From Bacteroides sp. (GTDB lineage: Bacteria > Bacteroidota > Bacteroidia > Bacteroidales > UBA7960), in contig JAZBOS010000141.1 in NCBI GenBank assembly GCA_036351255.1, forward strand, positions 1-38,701: DNA of 38,701 bases, given 5' to 3'. A program made the translations under genes and the position numbers. The notes beneath the pieces are model-generated. The model was not told the DNA's origin. It saw only the letters and a list, made by a program, of their open reading frames with translations, and searched no databases. Positions 25,079 to 33,850 of the stretch are shown here, in pieces; positions within the stretch are counted from its first letter, which is position 1, and each line of letters opens with the position of its first letter.

Positions 25079-26089
25079 TTATTTTTCTTCGAAGATTACG
25101 GCAAGTACAGTCTGCCCCACCGCCTTCAGGGTGTTGGGGTCAATAATGTCCATGTCGTCCTCCAGGGTGTGCCATTGCGGAAAGAAGCCATGAAGATTAT
25201 TATCTTCCTGGTGGATGATGTTTATGGTAGGGATGTTCCGGATCTTGTTCACATAATAATGGTCGTCAGTCACATACCCTCCCTGTTGCTCGACGAAATA
25301 GGCCCCATAGCCAATCCTGCGGGCAGTGGCCCATACTTTTCTGACAATATTCGGCGCATAAAACATGGAAAAGCCTTCCTGCCTGAACTGTGCACCACCA
25401 GCACCCACCATGTCGAGCAGTATGCCGAAGCGGGCATTGTAGTCGTGACGGTGGGGGGTATTTGACCAGTATTGAGACCCAAGCCCCCAGGAGTCTTCTG
25501 CGTTCTGATTCGATTGCTCGTGCTCACCGTAATCTTCAGCATCGAACAAAACAATGTCAATCCCAATGCCGGGTTCGTTCTGCGATAAAACCCTGGCGAT
25601 CTCGATCAGCACACCCACACCACTTGCCCCGTCGTTAGCCCCGGGAATAGGCGTGTAATGGTTGGCCGGATCGGGGTCGAAGTCAGCATAGGGGCGGCTG
25701 TCCCAGTGGGCACAAAGCAGGATGCGGCTGCTGGCCCCAGGCTTAAAAGAGGCAACGATGTTGCTGATGTTAAGCACCGTGCCATCATAAGCCCTGACCT
25801 TCGCCTGCTGCACCTGGACGGTATCGGCAAAACGGCCCAGCGTAGTGGCTAGCCAATGGGCAGTTTGCTGATGGGCCTCGCTATTGGGAACCCTGGGACC
25901 AAAAGCCACCTGGCTGGCCACATAAGCATATGCAGAGTCCTGGTTAAACACGGGTACCTGGACAGATGGCGTATTATTTTTAGCAGCCGGATTGTTCCCC
26001 GCTTGACGATTGCCGCTATTGGAGCAGGCAATGGCAAATAGCATGATCGGAAGAAAAATAAAAGGAAGGTATTTGTGGATCGATGTCAT
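25079..26089 (-). CDS. Glutaminyl-peptide cyclotransferase lipoprotein (M28 fold)
   Basis: 336 aa. Lipobox FAIAC gives lipidated Cys22. The M28 alpha/beta zinc fold is complete: AHWDSRP, PGANDGASGVGVLLE-like (here GVLIEIARVL), DIVLFDAEDYGEH, WGLGSQYWS, GILLDMVGAGGA, TDDHYYV and the C-terminal zinc His in QWHTLEDDMDIID. From memory, the order and the motifs DSAYAYV, FGPRVP and WGLGSQYWS match Porphyromonas gingivalis glutaminyl cyclase more closely than aminopeptidases. The enzyme converts N-terminal Gln to pyroglutamate on exported proteins at the inner-membrane/periplasm side. A consensus -7 box lies 23 bp upstream. A plain M28 aminopeptidase is the less likely alternative. Confidence 0.9.
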   Translation of the reverse strand: MTSIHKYLPFIFLPIMLFAIACSNSGNRQAGNNPAAKNNTPSVQVPVFNQDSAYAYVASQVAFGPRVPNSEAHQQTAHWLATTLGRFADTVQVQQAKVRAYDGTVLNISNIVASFKPGASSRILLCAHWDSRPYADFDPDPANHYTPIPGANDGASGVGVLIEIARVLSQNEPGIGIDIVLFDAEDYGEHEQSNQNAEDSWGLGSQYWSNTPHRHDYNARFGILLDMVGAGGAQFRQEGFSMFYAPNIVRKVWATARRIGYGAYFVEQQGGYVTDDHYYVNKIRNIPTINIIHQEDNNLHGFFPQWHTLEDDMDIIDPNTLKAVGQTVLAVIFEEK

Positions 26090-26111
26090 AAGGCGAAGGA
26101 GTTGATTGTTG

Positions 26112-26119
26112 CAAAATTA
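26112..26119 (-). promoter_or_regulatory. -7 promoter box for the glutaminyl cyclase gene
   Basis: The minus strand reads TAATTTTG, an exact TAnnTTTG match whose inner edge is 23 bp upstream of the start codon at 26089. Confidence 0.6.
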
Positions 26120-26418
26120 CTGAATTCAAGCATAACATCAGGGGATTGGAAAAAGGGTTTGCGCCCCTTGTTGAATTTTTCTTTGAACTTTTTTAAGGGA
26201 ATTTAAATTAAATTGCCGCTTGAAAGGTGTGATACCCTCTGGATAAGAGGCAAATAATTTCTTAATGGTTATCATCCGTTCCTGTTTTTCGTTCCCTCGT
26301 ATATCCGTAAAATCACTAACAGCCTTTGGTTTATCTTTTTATTAAAAACATAAATTGACATTAATTTTTCATAAAAAGATAAAATAACAGGATATGTTAG
26401 AAATGTTTGAAGTGTTTT
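26120..26418. other. Divergent intergenic region, no gene seen
   Basis: The AT-rich interval between the glutaminyl cyclase and PAS-LuxR promoters contains no credible reading frame and no clear RNA structure. Confidence 0.55.
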
Positions 26419-26426
26419 TATCTTTG
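26419..26426 (+). promoter_or_regulatory. -7 promoter box for the PAS-LuxR gene
   Basis: TATCTTTG matches TAnnTTTG exactly, 56 bp before the start codon at 26482. Confidence 0.55.
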
Positions 26427-26481
26427 TTTCAGTGAATCTTCCAATGACAGATGAATTGATGAAGAACAAAAAGGAAAGGGT

Positions 26482-27198
26482 ATGGAAAAATCGAAAAATA
26501 CGAAAAAGCAAGTGCCACTTTCTGTTGAATTGGAAAAGGATGGTGTTTTGAAAACCAATCTTGATCTTAAAAAGAAGGTGCTTTTTTATGAAAAGATCTT
26601 CTCGGAAGTCAATGCCAGCATTTTGCTTTTCGACCTGATAAACCTGCGGGCTGTCTGGTCGAATGGAAATCTGACAAAAGTATTGGGTTTAAAGCCAAAA
26701 CAAGTAATTGCCGGTGAAGAACTTATTGAGCATTACCATCCGGAGGACCAGAATATGCTGCTGGAGATGCGTGATTTTTTCAGGGACAACAAAAAAGGAA
26801 CCTTCACTGGTTTTTATAAGTTCAGGAATACCACCGGAGAGTACATCTGGTTTTATACCACTGCCCAGCTATTCCGGTATAACCTCAAGGAAGGCGTGTT
26901 TGAGGTATTGGCTGCTACACTCAATTTCTCTGACCACCTGACTTATGGAAAAAACCTGAAAATATTTGCCCAGGAAAAACTCAGGGACATTAACAGTAAG
27001 CAGGTAAACCGGATCACCAACAGGGAAAAGCAGGTTGTAAAATACTTTTCCAATGGTTTCAGGACCCGTGAAATCGCTGATTTGCTTGGAATAAGTACCC
27101 ATACGGTAAACAATCACCGCAAGAATATCCTGAGAAAACTGGAACTCAAAAACCTTGCTGCCCTTGTGAATTTTGCTGTTGAGAACGGCCTCGATTAA
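26482..27198 (+). CDS. PAS-LuxR family transcriptional regulator
   Basis: 238 aa. A charged N-terminal segment and short helix (about 20-38) precede a PAS-like domain (about 40-150, VWSNGNLTKVLGL, YHPEDQNMLLEM, TGEYIWFYTTAQLF). A LuxR-type HTH (about 177-235) has ITNREKQVVKYFSNGFRTREIADLLGISTHTVNNHRKNILRKLELKN in pieces characteristic of the family. It likely binds DNA in response to an unknown cue sensed by the PAS domain. No receiver domain or kinase is adjacent. A purine-rich ribosome-binding stretch (AAGGAAAGGG) supports the start. It is convergent with the large T9SS gene, so it need not regulate it. Confidence 0.9.
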   Translation: MEKSKNTKKQVPLSVELEKDGVLKTNLDLKKKVLFYEKIFSEVNASILLFDLINLRAVWSNGNLTKVLGLKPKQVIAGEELIEHYHPEDQNMLLEMRDFFRDNKKGTFTGFYKFRNTTGEYIWFYTTAQLFRYNLKEGVFEVLAATLNFSDHLTYGKNLKIFAQEKLRDINSKQVNRITNREKQVVKYFSNGFRTREIADLLGISTHTVNNHRKNILRKLELKNLAALVNFAVENGLD

Positions 27199-27216
27199 TC
27201 GCTCCCTTTCGGAAAC

Positions 27217-27249
27217 AAAAAAAAGCCACCCCCTCCCCGGGATGGCTTA
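27217..27249 (-). terminator. Terminator of the large T9SS surface protein gene
   Basis: On the minus strand AAGCCATCCC pairs with GGGTGGCTT (one T-G wobble), followed by a long T-run from the A-tract at 27217-27224. It lies 22 bp past the stop codon at 27271. Confidence 0.8.
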
Positions 27250-27270
27250 TGACGATTTACAGTTGTATTG

Positions 27271-30200
27271 CTACGGCTGATAAATCATCTTTCCTGAATA
27301 GGTTTCATTTCCTATGGTAATGCGGAACATATAGATGCCAGACTTCAGGGCTTGAGGGGTCCAGTCGACCCGGTTTGCGCCTGCAGGCATGGTTTCATCC
27401 TTCAGGACCTCAAGGGTTTGACCATAAAGGTTCATGATCTCAACCTTTACCTGGCTTTCGTTTTTCAGGACGAATTCCATGGTAGTGGTGCTCTTGAAGG
27501 GGTTGGGGTAGCTGGTGTAGAAAATACCCGCTGCATTCTCCTCAATGAGGTGGTTGGTGAAGTGCAGGTTTGAGATATTCACTTCGAAGGGACTTGCCTG
27601 GCTGCCATTGCCAATGGGGTTGAAGATCACTGAGATGATATCATCAGCAGTGAAACCCTTTTGGCCTTCTGCCGTTTTCAGGTCACTGAAGTTGATCCTG
27701 TATTGCTGCTCCTCGGGATTGAGGGTGATGACCGTGCGGTACTGTTCATTCCAGGCATGAATACTGGCCTTGGCAATCATAACCTCCACGGTTCCCACAC
27801 CACTTGCATTGAAGACCACCTGATCGTACTGGGTCATGTCCATGGGCTGGGTGCCCGGGCCAAGCCTGCGGAACAGGGAAGCATAAGTCCTGACAGAACC
27901 CTTGATGGTGGCATCACGCTCAATGTTGTATGACCTGTCGTGAAGGACGCCTGTTTCAGGTTCAGTACTGAAATGGGTTACCACGGAATTGCCCGGATCA
28001 TAATCAAACATCCAGGGGCCATCGGCATAATAGAGCACGTCGCGGGTGTTATCCTTGTTGTTGGCAATCGAGAAACCGGCATCAAACAGGTAACCTACAG
28101 GGATTTCTACGCTGGAGGTACCCGAAGTGGGGATGCTTACTTCAATCTGGAAGCTTTCCCTGTTGCCATTTTCTACAACGGCTTTGTTGCCGGTGAGGGT
28201 GATGCTCGATGCACCATTGGTGTTTACAAGGTTCAGCATTAACTTACCATTGCGGTATTGGCCGTTCCTGACATAAACCTGGGGAATCTGGGGCTCGGTG
28301 ATGGCGTTCCTGAAGGTCAGGCTGCCAGTATTGCTCATCGATTCCAGGATGGTTTCTACCAGCTCGCGGGTGAACTGCGGGGTCACCGACCATACCTGGA
28401 AGTTAAATACTTCCTCGGTTCCGTTGGGATTGTACAGGCCATTGTACCAGCGGTTGTCAATGGTAAAGCCATTGTTTCTCCAGGTGGCGATAAAGCTTAC
28501 TGCATAGTCCACATAACCGTTGGGGTGAACCAGCTTGCTAAGGATAAAGGGTTGTCCTGCGATCTGGATATGCCTGAGCTCTTCAAGTGAAGCGCCGGTC
28601 AGACGGTCGCAGATGACCTTGGTATGGTCATACACGGTGCCGGGATCGGTGGCAATGGCCAGGATGGCAGCCCTGCGGCTGTTGTCCTGCTGCAGGTAGT
28701 CAACGGCAAAGATCTCGTTGGCATTGGTAATGGCCAGCAGGTCGGCAGGGGTCGAGATGTAGGCGTGGGTTTCAGCAGGTCCTTGTTCGGGGATAAAATA
28801 GCTGATACCGGTGGAAGGCGTTCCGTCGAGGGTAGCCGTGTTAATGGCACCTGTGAGCATATCGCTGATCTGGAAGGCCGGCATTTCTTTTACCCGGTTT
28901 TCCTGGGCAATGTGCCTGCTTTCAACCAGGCGCTTGTGATTGCGCAGGGCGATCTGGGAAGCCATGTTGCCATCGCTTTCAATCCCACCATCGTCGCCAC
29001 CGGTTGATTCACCAATGGTGACCACCACTTCATCGTAGTTGTTATCGAGGTTGGGGTCTTCCTGATCGAAGGGCATAATTTCGGCTGCATTGACAGCTGA
29101 AGGGATTGCCTCGCTGAGCAGCATACCTGTGCGGTATACCAGCATGGCATATTCGCCGGCAGGAATTGTGCCTATGGTCCAGATGCCCGTGTTGGGATCA
29201 TAACTGCCATGGGTACCTTCATCCAAACGAATGATATAGGGGAATACATCGGGCAGGATGTTTTCAACGCTGACACCCGTGGCGTCAATATTTTGATTCA
29301 GGTTGGTCACCACTACGGCAAAGATCAGTTCATCAACAACATCCGGATCGGGTGTTGCAATATTGACTTCGATGGTAACCTGAAGATCGACCAGAATTTC
29401 GGGCTCTGCAATCACAAACTCAGCCACAGCCTGGCAATTGTCAGCATCGGTAACCGTCAATACGTAGGTGCCGGGGCCCAGGTCAGTAAGGTCAGGAGTG
29501 GTTTCACCATTACTCCAGGCATAGGTATAGGGTGGGTTTCCACCGCTTACGCTGGTTGAAATGGAACCATCGGTTTCACCATAAGCAGAAATTTGGTTGA
29601 CCACGCCTTCGATGATGATCTCGGTGGGCTGTTCTACCACAATACCGCTTACATAAAGCATGCAGTTGATGCCATCGCTGATCTCCACGCTGTATTCGCC
29701 GGCGGGGATGTTCTCCAGGTTCTGGGTAGTGGCGCCGTTGCTCCACAGGAAGGTATAAGTGCCATTGCCATTGTGAACCTCAAGGTAAATGGCTCCGTCT
29801 TCTGCACCAAAGCAGCTTGCATTGACCACTTCGTAGAAGGCATACATCGTTTTCACGTAAATGGTAGCGGTAGCAAAGTTGCTGCAACCATTCTCGTCGG
29901 TATAGGTATAGGTGATTTCCCAGGTGCCTGCACCCACTGCTGTGGGGTCAAACATTCCGTTTTCAACGCCGGGGCCACTGTAAACACCGCCTTCGGGCAT
30001 GCCGCCAGTCAGTTCAAAAGCAGGACCGTGCTCGCAAACATCCTCAAAGGGTGCCAGTGTTACCACGGGCAGTTCGTTTACCGTTATGTTAGCGGTAGCA
30101 AAATTGCTGCAACCGTTGGCATCGGTATAAGTGTAGGTGATCTCGAAAGTACCGTTGCCGGCTACTGCAGGGTCAAACATCCCATCGGCAACGCCGGTTC

Positions 30201-33141
30201 CGCTGTAAACACCGCCTTCGGGCATGCCGCCGGTAAGGACAAATGCGGGAACATCTTCGCAGACAGCTTCAAAGGAAGCAAGGCTTACCTCGGGCTGCTC
30301 ATAAACGGTAATGGAAGCGGTAGCAAAGTTGCTGCAACCATTTTCATCGGTATAGGTATAGGTAATCTCGAAGGTGCCAATGCCGGCCACTGCGGGATCA
30401 AACATTCCATCCACAACACCTGTGCCGCTGTAAACGCCGCCTTCGGGCATTCCACCACTCAGGGCAAAAGCAGCAGCATTCTGGCAGAGGCTGTTGAATG
30501 CTGAGAGGCTAACCTCAGGCAGCTCATTAACAGTAATGAAAGCAGTGGCAAAGTTGCTGCACCCGTTTTCGTCGGTATAGGTATAAGTAATCTCAAAAGT
30601 ACCGGTTCCTGATACTGCAGGATCAAACATCCCATCGGCCACACCGGTTCCACTGTAAACACCACCTTCGGGCATACCACCAGCAAGTGCAAATGCAGGA
30701 ACATCTTCGCATAATGCTTCAAAAGAAGCCAGGGTAACCTCAGGCAGCTCATTCACGGTGATGGAAGCGGTGGCATAGTTACTGCAACCGTTGGCATCGG
30801 TATAAGTGTAGGTGATCTCGAACGTACCGTTGCCGGCTAATGCAGGGTCAAACATCCCATCGGCAACGCCGGTTCCGCTGTATACACCGCCTTCGGGCAT
30901 GCCGCCGCTAAGGACAAATGCGGGAACATCTTCGCAGACAGCTTCAAAGGAAGCAAGGCTTACTTCGGGCTGCTCATAAACGGTAATGGAAGCGGTAGCA
31001 AAGTTGCTGCAACCATTTTCATCGGTATAGGTATAGGTAATCTCAAAGGTACCTACCCCAGCAATGGCGGGATCAAACATTCCATCCACAACACCTGTGC
31101 CGCTGTAAACGCCGCCTTCGGGCATTCCGCCGCCCAGTGAAACGGGGGCTGCATCCTGGCAAAGGCCAGTCAGTGCTGAAAGGCTTACTTCCGGAACTTC
31201 ATTAACGATAACTTCCACCGAAGCGTTAGCTATGCACCCATTGTCAAAGGTCACCTCAACATTATAGGTGCCGCTTTCGCTTACCACGATACTTTGCGCA
31301 GTAGCGCCAGTGCTCCAGAGGTAGGAGGCACCTTCAGTGGCAGTCAGCTCAACCGAGCTGCCTTCGCAGAATTCAAGGTCGCCATCAGCAACAATTTCTG
31401 CTTCCATCATGGGGCCGGCTTCAATGGTAAAGCTGACCTCAAATTCACAGCCATTGGCATCGGTAAGGCTTACCAGATAGGTGCCGGGAACCAGGTTACT
31501 TGCCGTATAATCGCCGGTAACGGCCATTGCCTTCAAAAGAAGCTCTTCCATCGACAGGGAGTTCCTGTTGCGGCTGGCTTCGTTGTTGCGAATGCGGGAA
31601 GTGGCGCTCACCATTTTCTCAGGGGTGCCGTCCAGCATTACGGGCTGACCGTTCCCATCGGTAATAATTAAGGTATAAGGAGGCGTGCCACCCAATACGT
31701 TGATGCCTGCAGCACCATCACCTGCGCCGTAGCAGCTTTCGTCCTGAACCTGGTTGATCAGGGCTTCAAGGGCAGCTTCGGGTTCTTCAACCATAAAGGT
31801 ATATTCTGCGCTGCAACCATTGACATCAGTTACTGTCAGGGTATATTCCCCGGCCATCAGGTTCGTGGCTTCAGGTCCTGAAAGAGCCATGTCGTGACTC
31901 CAGGCATACTGGTAAGGTGCGTAGCCTCCGCTGACTTCAGCCAGGATGCTTCCGTCGTTTCCGCCAAAACAAGCCACATTTTCAACAAGGCCTGAAAGGC
32001 TCAGGGAAACCTCCTCAACCATAACCAGGGTTTCTGCAGGAGGACATCCATCGGTGGTCAGGGCATCAGCTACAATAAATGACCACTGGCCTGCAATATC
32101 GGCAAACACCGATTCGCCGGTTCCGGCAACCTCACCCAGGGGGTTGATCCACTGAAGGGTATAAGGAGGTTTGCCACCACTAACGTTAGCTGTTAATTCA
32201 ACGCCTGAACCCTCGCAAAACAAGGGGCTTACAGGGCTTACTTCAATCAGCATTTCAGGATAAACATATACCCGGGTGGTTTCGCAGTATTCACCGCCAA
32301 AACCAATGCAGGATTCTGCTGCGGTTACGTTTCCGCATACGTTGAATTCAACGTAGCCAGGATAAAGGGGCATGCCTTCGCTCCAGGTAAAGGTGGGGCT
32401 GTCAAGGCCGGTTGAGAAGTCGAGGCTGCTGACAAAATCGCCGCTCCAGGTAACCGAAGATTCCTGGAAGCCAAAAACTTCAAGCTGGGTGCTGCAATCC
32501 TGGCGAACTTCAAAATCAGGAATGGTAGGCTTGGAGTAGGCATTGATGACCAGCTCATAGGTGTTCTGGCCGGGCTTGCAAAAGGTAAGGGCATATATGC
32601 CGCCTTCGGAAACACAAACCTGATCGCCTATTTTATAGGAAGGGTTGGCACAGGTGCCATCGGCAAGTGGCAGCGGGGTGAGCCACCAGTCGGCTGCCCC
32701 GGTGGCTGTTGCACCGGCAAGGTCAATGCTCACTGCCGCGGTCTGGTCGGAAAGGATCAGCAGCACTTCAAAGCAGCGGTTTCCGCCACCTTCAATGCCA
32801 CAGCACAGACCACTGCGAAAATCGTCGGTAAGGTAATAAGATCCATCGGGTTGATCGGACAAATCAACAACGATAAAGGGAACATTCTCATCGCATAGTC
32901 CCGACGGTTCATAAACCACAGTTTCTGCATTTTTCATCAGCGACTGAAGCTCAGAATTAGTACCCGTAAGATTGGTAAGGGATGAACGGTACAGGCCTTC
33001 AGGGCTGGAAGACACCAGGCCGCTGGTCGAAAGGCTCTGTCCGGCGTGAGGCTCTTCAAAAGTCTGGGCCATCAGGCCAGTACTTAAGAAAAGCAGACAA
33101 GAGAGTAACACGCCAACATAGTTGCGTAAAATTTTCTTCAT
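27271..33141 (-). CDS. Giant T9SS-secreted surface protein with SprB and 75-aa repeats
   Basis: 1956 aa. Signal peptide (about 1-25, LLFLSTGLMA) with Gln26 as the likely mature start. Two SprB-type repeats follow at about 378-585 (CFGGNDGSILAEVSGGYAPY, CYGAGDGAAGINVLGG), then six near-identical repeats of 75 aa (about 647-1097), each with GGMPEGGVYSGTGV, GMFDP and NGCSNFAT. Two further SprB repeats (about 1097-1250) lead to a DUF11-like domain (about 1250-1350). A long C-terminal region (about 1390-1870) includes FNASGVGTVEVMIAKASI, which looks like a lectin-like beta-sandwich. The end (about 1875-1956, YPNPFKSTTTMEF, LKSGIYMFRI) is a T9SS type A sorting domain. It is probably a surface adhesin or matrix protein. 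Each 75-aa repeat holds two Cys, likely a disulfide pair. Confidence 0.93.
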   Translation of the reverse strand: MKKILRNYVGVLLSCLLFLSTGLMAQTFEEPHAGQSLSTSGLVSSSPEGLYRSSLTNLTGTNSELQSLMKNAETVVYEPSGLCDENVPFIVVDLSDQPDGSYYLTDDFRSGLCCGIEGGGNRCFEVLLILSDQTAAVSIDLAGATATGAADWWLTPLPLADGTCANPSYKIGDQVCVSEGGIYALTFCKPGQNTYELVINAYSKPTIPDFEVRQDCSTQLEVFGFQESSVTWSGDFVSSLDFSTGLDSPTFTWSEGMPLYPGYVEFNVCGNVTAAESCIGFGGEYCETTRVYVYPEMLIEVSPVSPLFCEGSGVELTANVSGGKPPYTLQWINPLGEVAGTGESVFADIAGQWSFIVADALTTDGCPPAETLVMVEEVSLSLSGLVENVACFGGNDGSILAEVSGGYAPYQYAWSHDMALSGPEATNLMAGEYTLTVTDVNGCSAEYTFMVEEPEAALEALINQVQDESCYGAGDGAAGINVLGGTPPYTLIITDGNGQPVMLDGTPEKMVSATSRIRNNEASRNRNSLSMEELLLKAMAVTGDYTASNLVPGTYLVSLTDANGCEFEVSFTIEAGPMMEAEIVADGDLEFCEGSSVELTATEGASYLWSTGATAQSIVVSESGTYNVEVTFDNGCIANASVEVIVNEVPEVSLSALTGLCQDAAPVSLGGGMPEGGVYSGTGVVDGMFDPAIAGVGTFEITYTYTDENGCSNFATASITVYEQPEVSLASFEAVCEDVPAFVLSGGMPEGGVYSGTGVADGMFDPALAGNGTFEITYTYTDANGCSNYATASITVNELPEVTLASFEALCEDVPAFALAGGMPEGGVYSGTGVADGMFDPAVSGTGTFEITYTYTDENGCSNFATAFITVNELPEVSLSAFNSLCQNAAAFALSGGMPEGGVYSGTGVVDGMFDPAVAGIGTFEITYTYTDENGCSNFATASITVYEQPEVSLASFEAVCEDVPAFVLTGGMPEGGVYSGTGVADGMFDPAVAGNGTFEITYTYTDANGCSNFATANITVNELPVVTLAPFEDVCEHGPAFELTGGMPEGGVYSGPGVENGMFDPTAVGAGTWEITYTYTDENGCSNFATATIYVKTMYAFYEVVNASCFGAEDGAIYLEVHNGNGTYTFLWSNGATTQNLENIPAGEYSVEISDGINCMLYVSGIVVEQPTEIIIEGVVNQISAYGETDGSISTSVSGGNPPYTYAWSNGETTPDLTDLGPGTYVLTVTDADNCQAVAEFVIAEPEILVDLQVTIEVNIATPDPDVVDELIFAVVVTNLNQNIDATGVSVENILPDVFPYIIRLDEGTHGSYDPNTGIWTIGTIPAGEYAMLVYRTGMLLSEAIPSAVNAAEIMPFDQEDPNLDNNYDEVVVTIGESTGGDDGGIESDGNMASQIALRNHKRLVESRHIAQENRVKEMPAFQISDMLTGAINTATLDGTPSTGISYFIPEQGPAETHAYISTPADLLAITNANEIFAVDYLQQDNSRRAAILAIATDPGTVYDHTKVICDRLTGASLEELRHIQIAGQPFILSKLVHPNGYVDYAVSFIATWRNNGFTIDNRWYNGLYNPNGTEEVFNFQVWSVTPQFTRELVETILESMSNTGSLTFRNAITEPQIPQVYVRNGQYRNGKLMLNLVNTNGASSITLTGNKAVVENGNRESFQIEVSIPTSGTSSVEIPVGYLFDAGFSIANNKDNTRDVLYYADGPWMFDYDPGNSVVTHFSTEPETGVLHDRSYNIERDATIKGSVRTYASLFRRLGPGTQPMDMTQYDQVVFNASGVGTVEVMIAKASIHAWNEQYRTVITLNPEEQQYRINFSDLKTAEGQKGFTADDIISVIFNPIGNGSQASPFEVNISNLHFTNHLIEENAAGIFYTSYPNPFKSTTTMEFVLKNESQVKVEIMNLYGQTLEVLKDETMPAGANRVDWTPQALKSGIYMFRITIGNETYSGKMIYQP
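29850..31200. repeat. Six tandem 225-bp coding repeats
   Basis: Six copies of a 225-bp unit encode the 75-aa repeats of the T9SS protein. Copies 2 and 5, and 1 and 4, are much closer to each other than to the rest. The sequence starting at 30301 is identical to that starting at 30976 for 69 bases, an offset of 675 bp (three units), and similarity stays high for about 200 bp on the lower-coordinate side. This points to duplication or gene conversion of a multi-unit block. Confidence 0.85.
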
Positions 33142-33695
33142 TTTGGGGAGGGTTTAATGAATTAATGAAAAGGTAAGAGCGTTCGAAAAATCTTCATGGT
33201 TGATTTTACAAGTTAAAATTACGCCCCCTGCTAAGGGCGAACAATTAGGATAAACCCATATTTTTATCTAAGGGAAATTACTAATAAAACACTCCAAAGC
33301 CTAGGGGTTTTGATTAGTCGTTATTATGTAAAGTAAAGGAAAACAGCGTATTAAGAATTACTAAAAAATCAATACCCCTAAAACATAAAATGAAATAATT
33401 TTGCCGACAAAACACGTATTGCCCATTTTTCTCAAAATCAAACAGGTAAAAATGTCGACAAGAAATTGAAATATGCATACAAATGAATAGGCTTTTATTC
33501 AATACAGGTGCATTTATTCCGATTGTTTAGGGAAATCCCTTAAAAACAACCTTACCCCTTCATTTAAAGAGTTCTGTTTGACCGGCCAACCACATTAAAG
33601 TTTCAGGATCTCCAGCAGGCTGATTTCATAGGGAAGCCGGCAAGGGTGGTTTCAATGTAAAATTGAACCAGGGTATAGGTAAATACGGAGTTAAT
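33142..33695. other. Intergenic region, no gene seen
   Basis: AT-rich DNA upstream of the T9SS gene. It must hold that gene's promoter. The best match is a one-mismatch box, TAACTTGT on the minus strand, near 33208-33216. No credible reading frame or RNA was recognised. Confidence 0.5.
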
Positions 33696-33731
33696 TCGGG
33701 GTTTATACGGTTTAAACCGTATAAACCCCGA
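33696..33731. repeat. 36-bp perfect palindrome, copy 2 of the two-copy family
   Basis: Perfect self-complementarity centred between 33713 and 33714. The 26-bp core equals that of 716-763 (half-site GTTTATACGGTTT). Just outside the core, copy 1 has GGT/ACC where copy 2 has GGG/CCC, so both arms differ in step. No T-tract is present. Confidence 0.9.
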
Positions 33732-33809
33732 GGATGGTACCTCCCTGGTACGAGGGTCATGCTAAGTTGCAATCGACAATAAAAAGGAAATTGGTTTTGA
33801 AGTCCCAGC

Positions 33810-33844
33810 AAAAAAAGGCTGCCCCCTGGAAAGAGGCAGCCTTT
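33810..33844 (-). terminator. Intrinsic terminator of the tmRNA gene
   Basis: AAAGGCTGCC (33814-33823) pairs with GGCAGCCTTT (33835-33844), and the A-run at 33810-33816 makes a T-tract on the minus strand. It begins 6 bp past the tmRNA 3' end. Its loop (TCTTTCCAGGG on the minus strand) resembles that of the susE terminator (TCTTTTCCAGGG). Confidence 0.9.
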
Positions 33845-33850
33845 ATTTCG

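Noticed and set aside
29593..30504. 303-codon open frame with internal repeats on the plus strand
   Set aside because: Its repeats mirror the 225-bp coding repeats of the T9SS gene on the opposite strand; there is no independent evidence for expression.
33314..33502. 62-codon frame on the minus strand
   Set aside because: AT-rich, no promoter or ribosome-binding context, no recognisable feature; likely chance.
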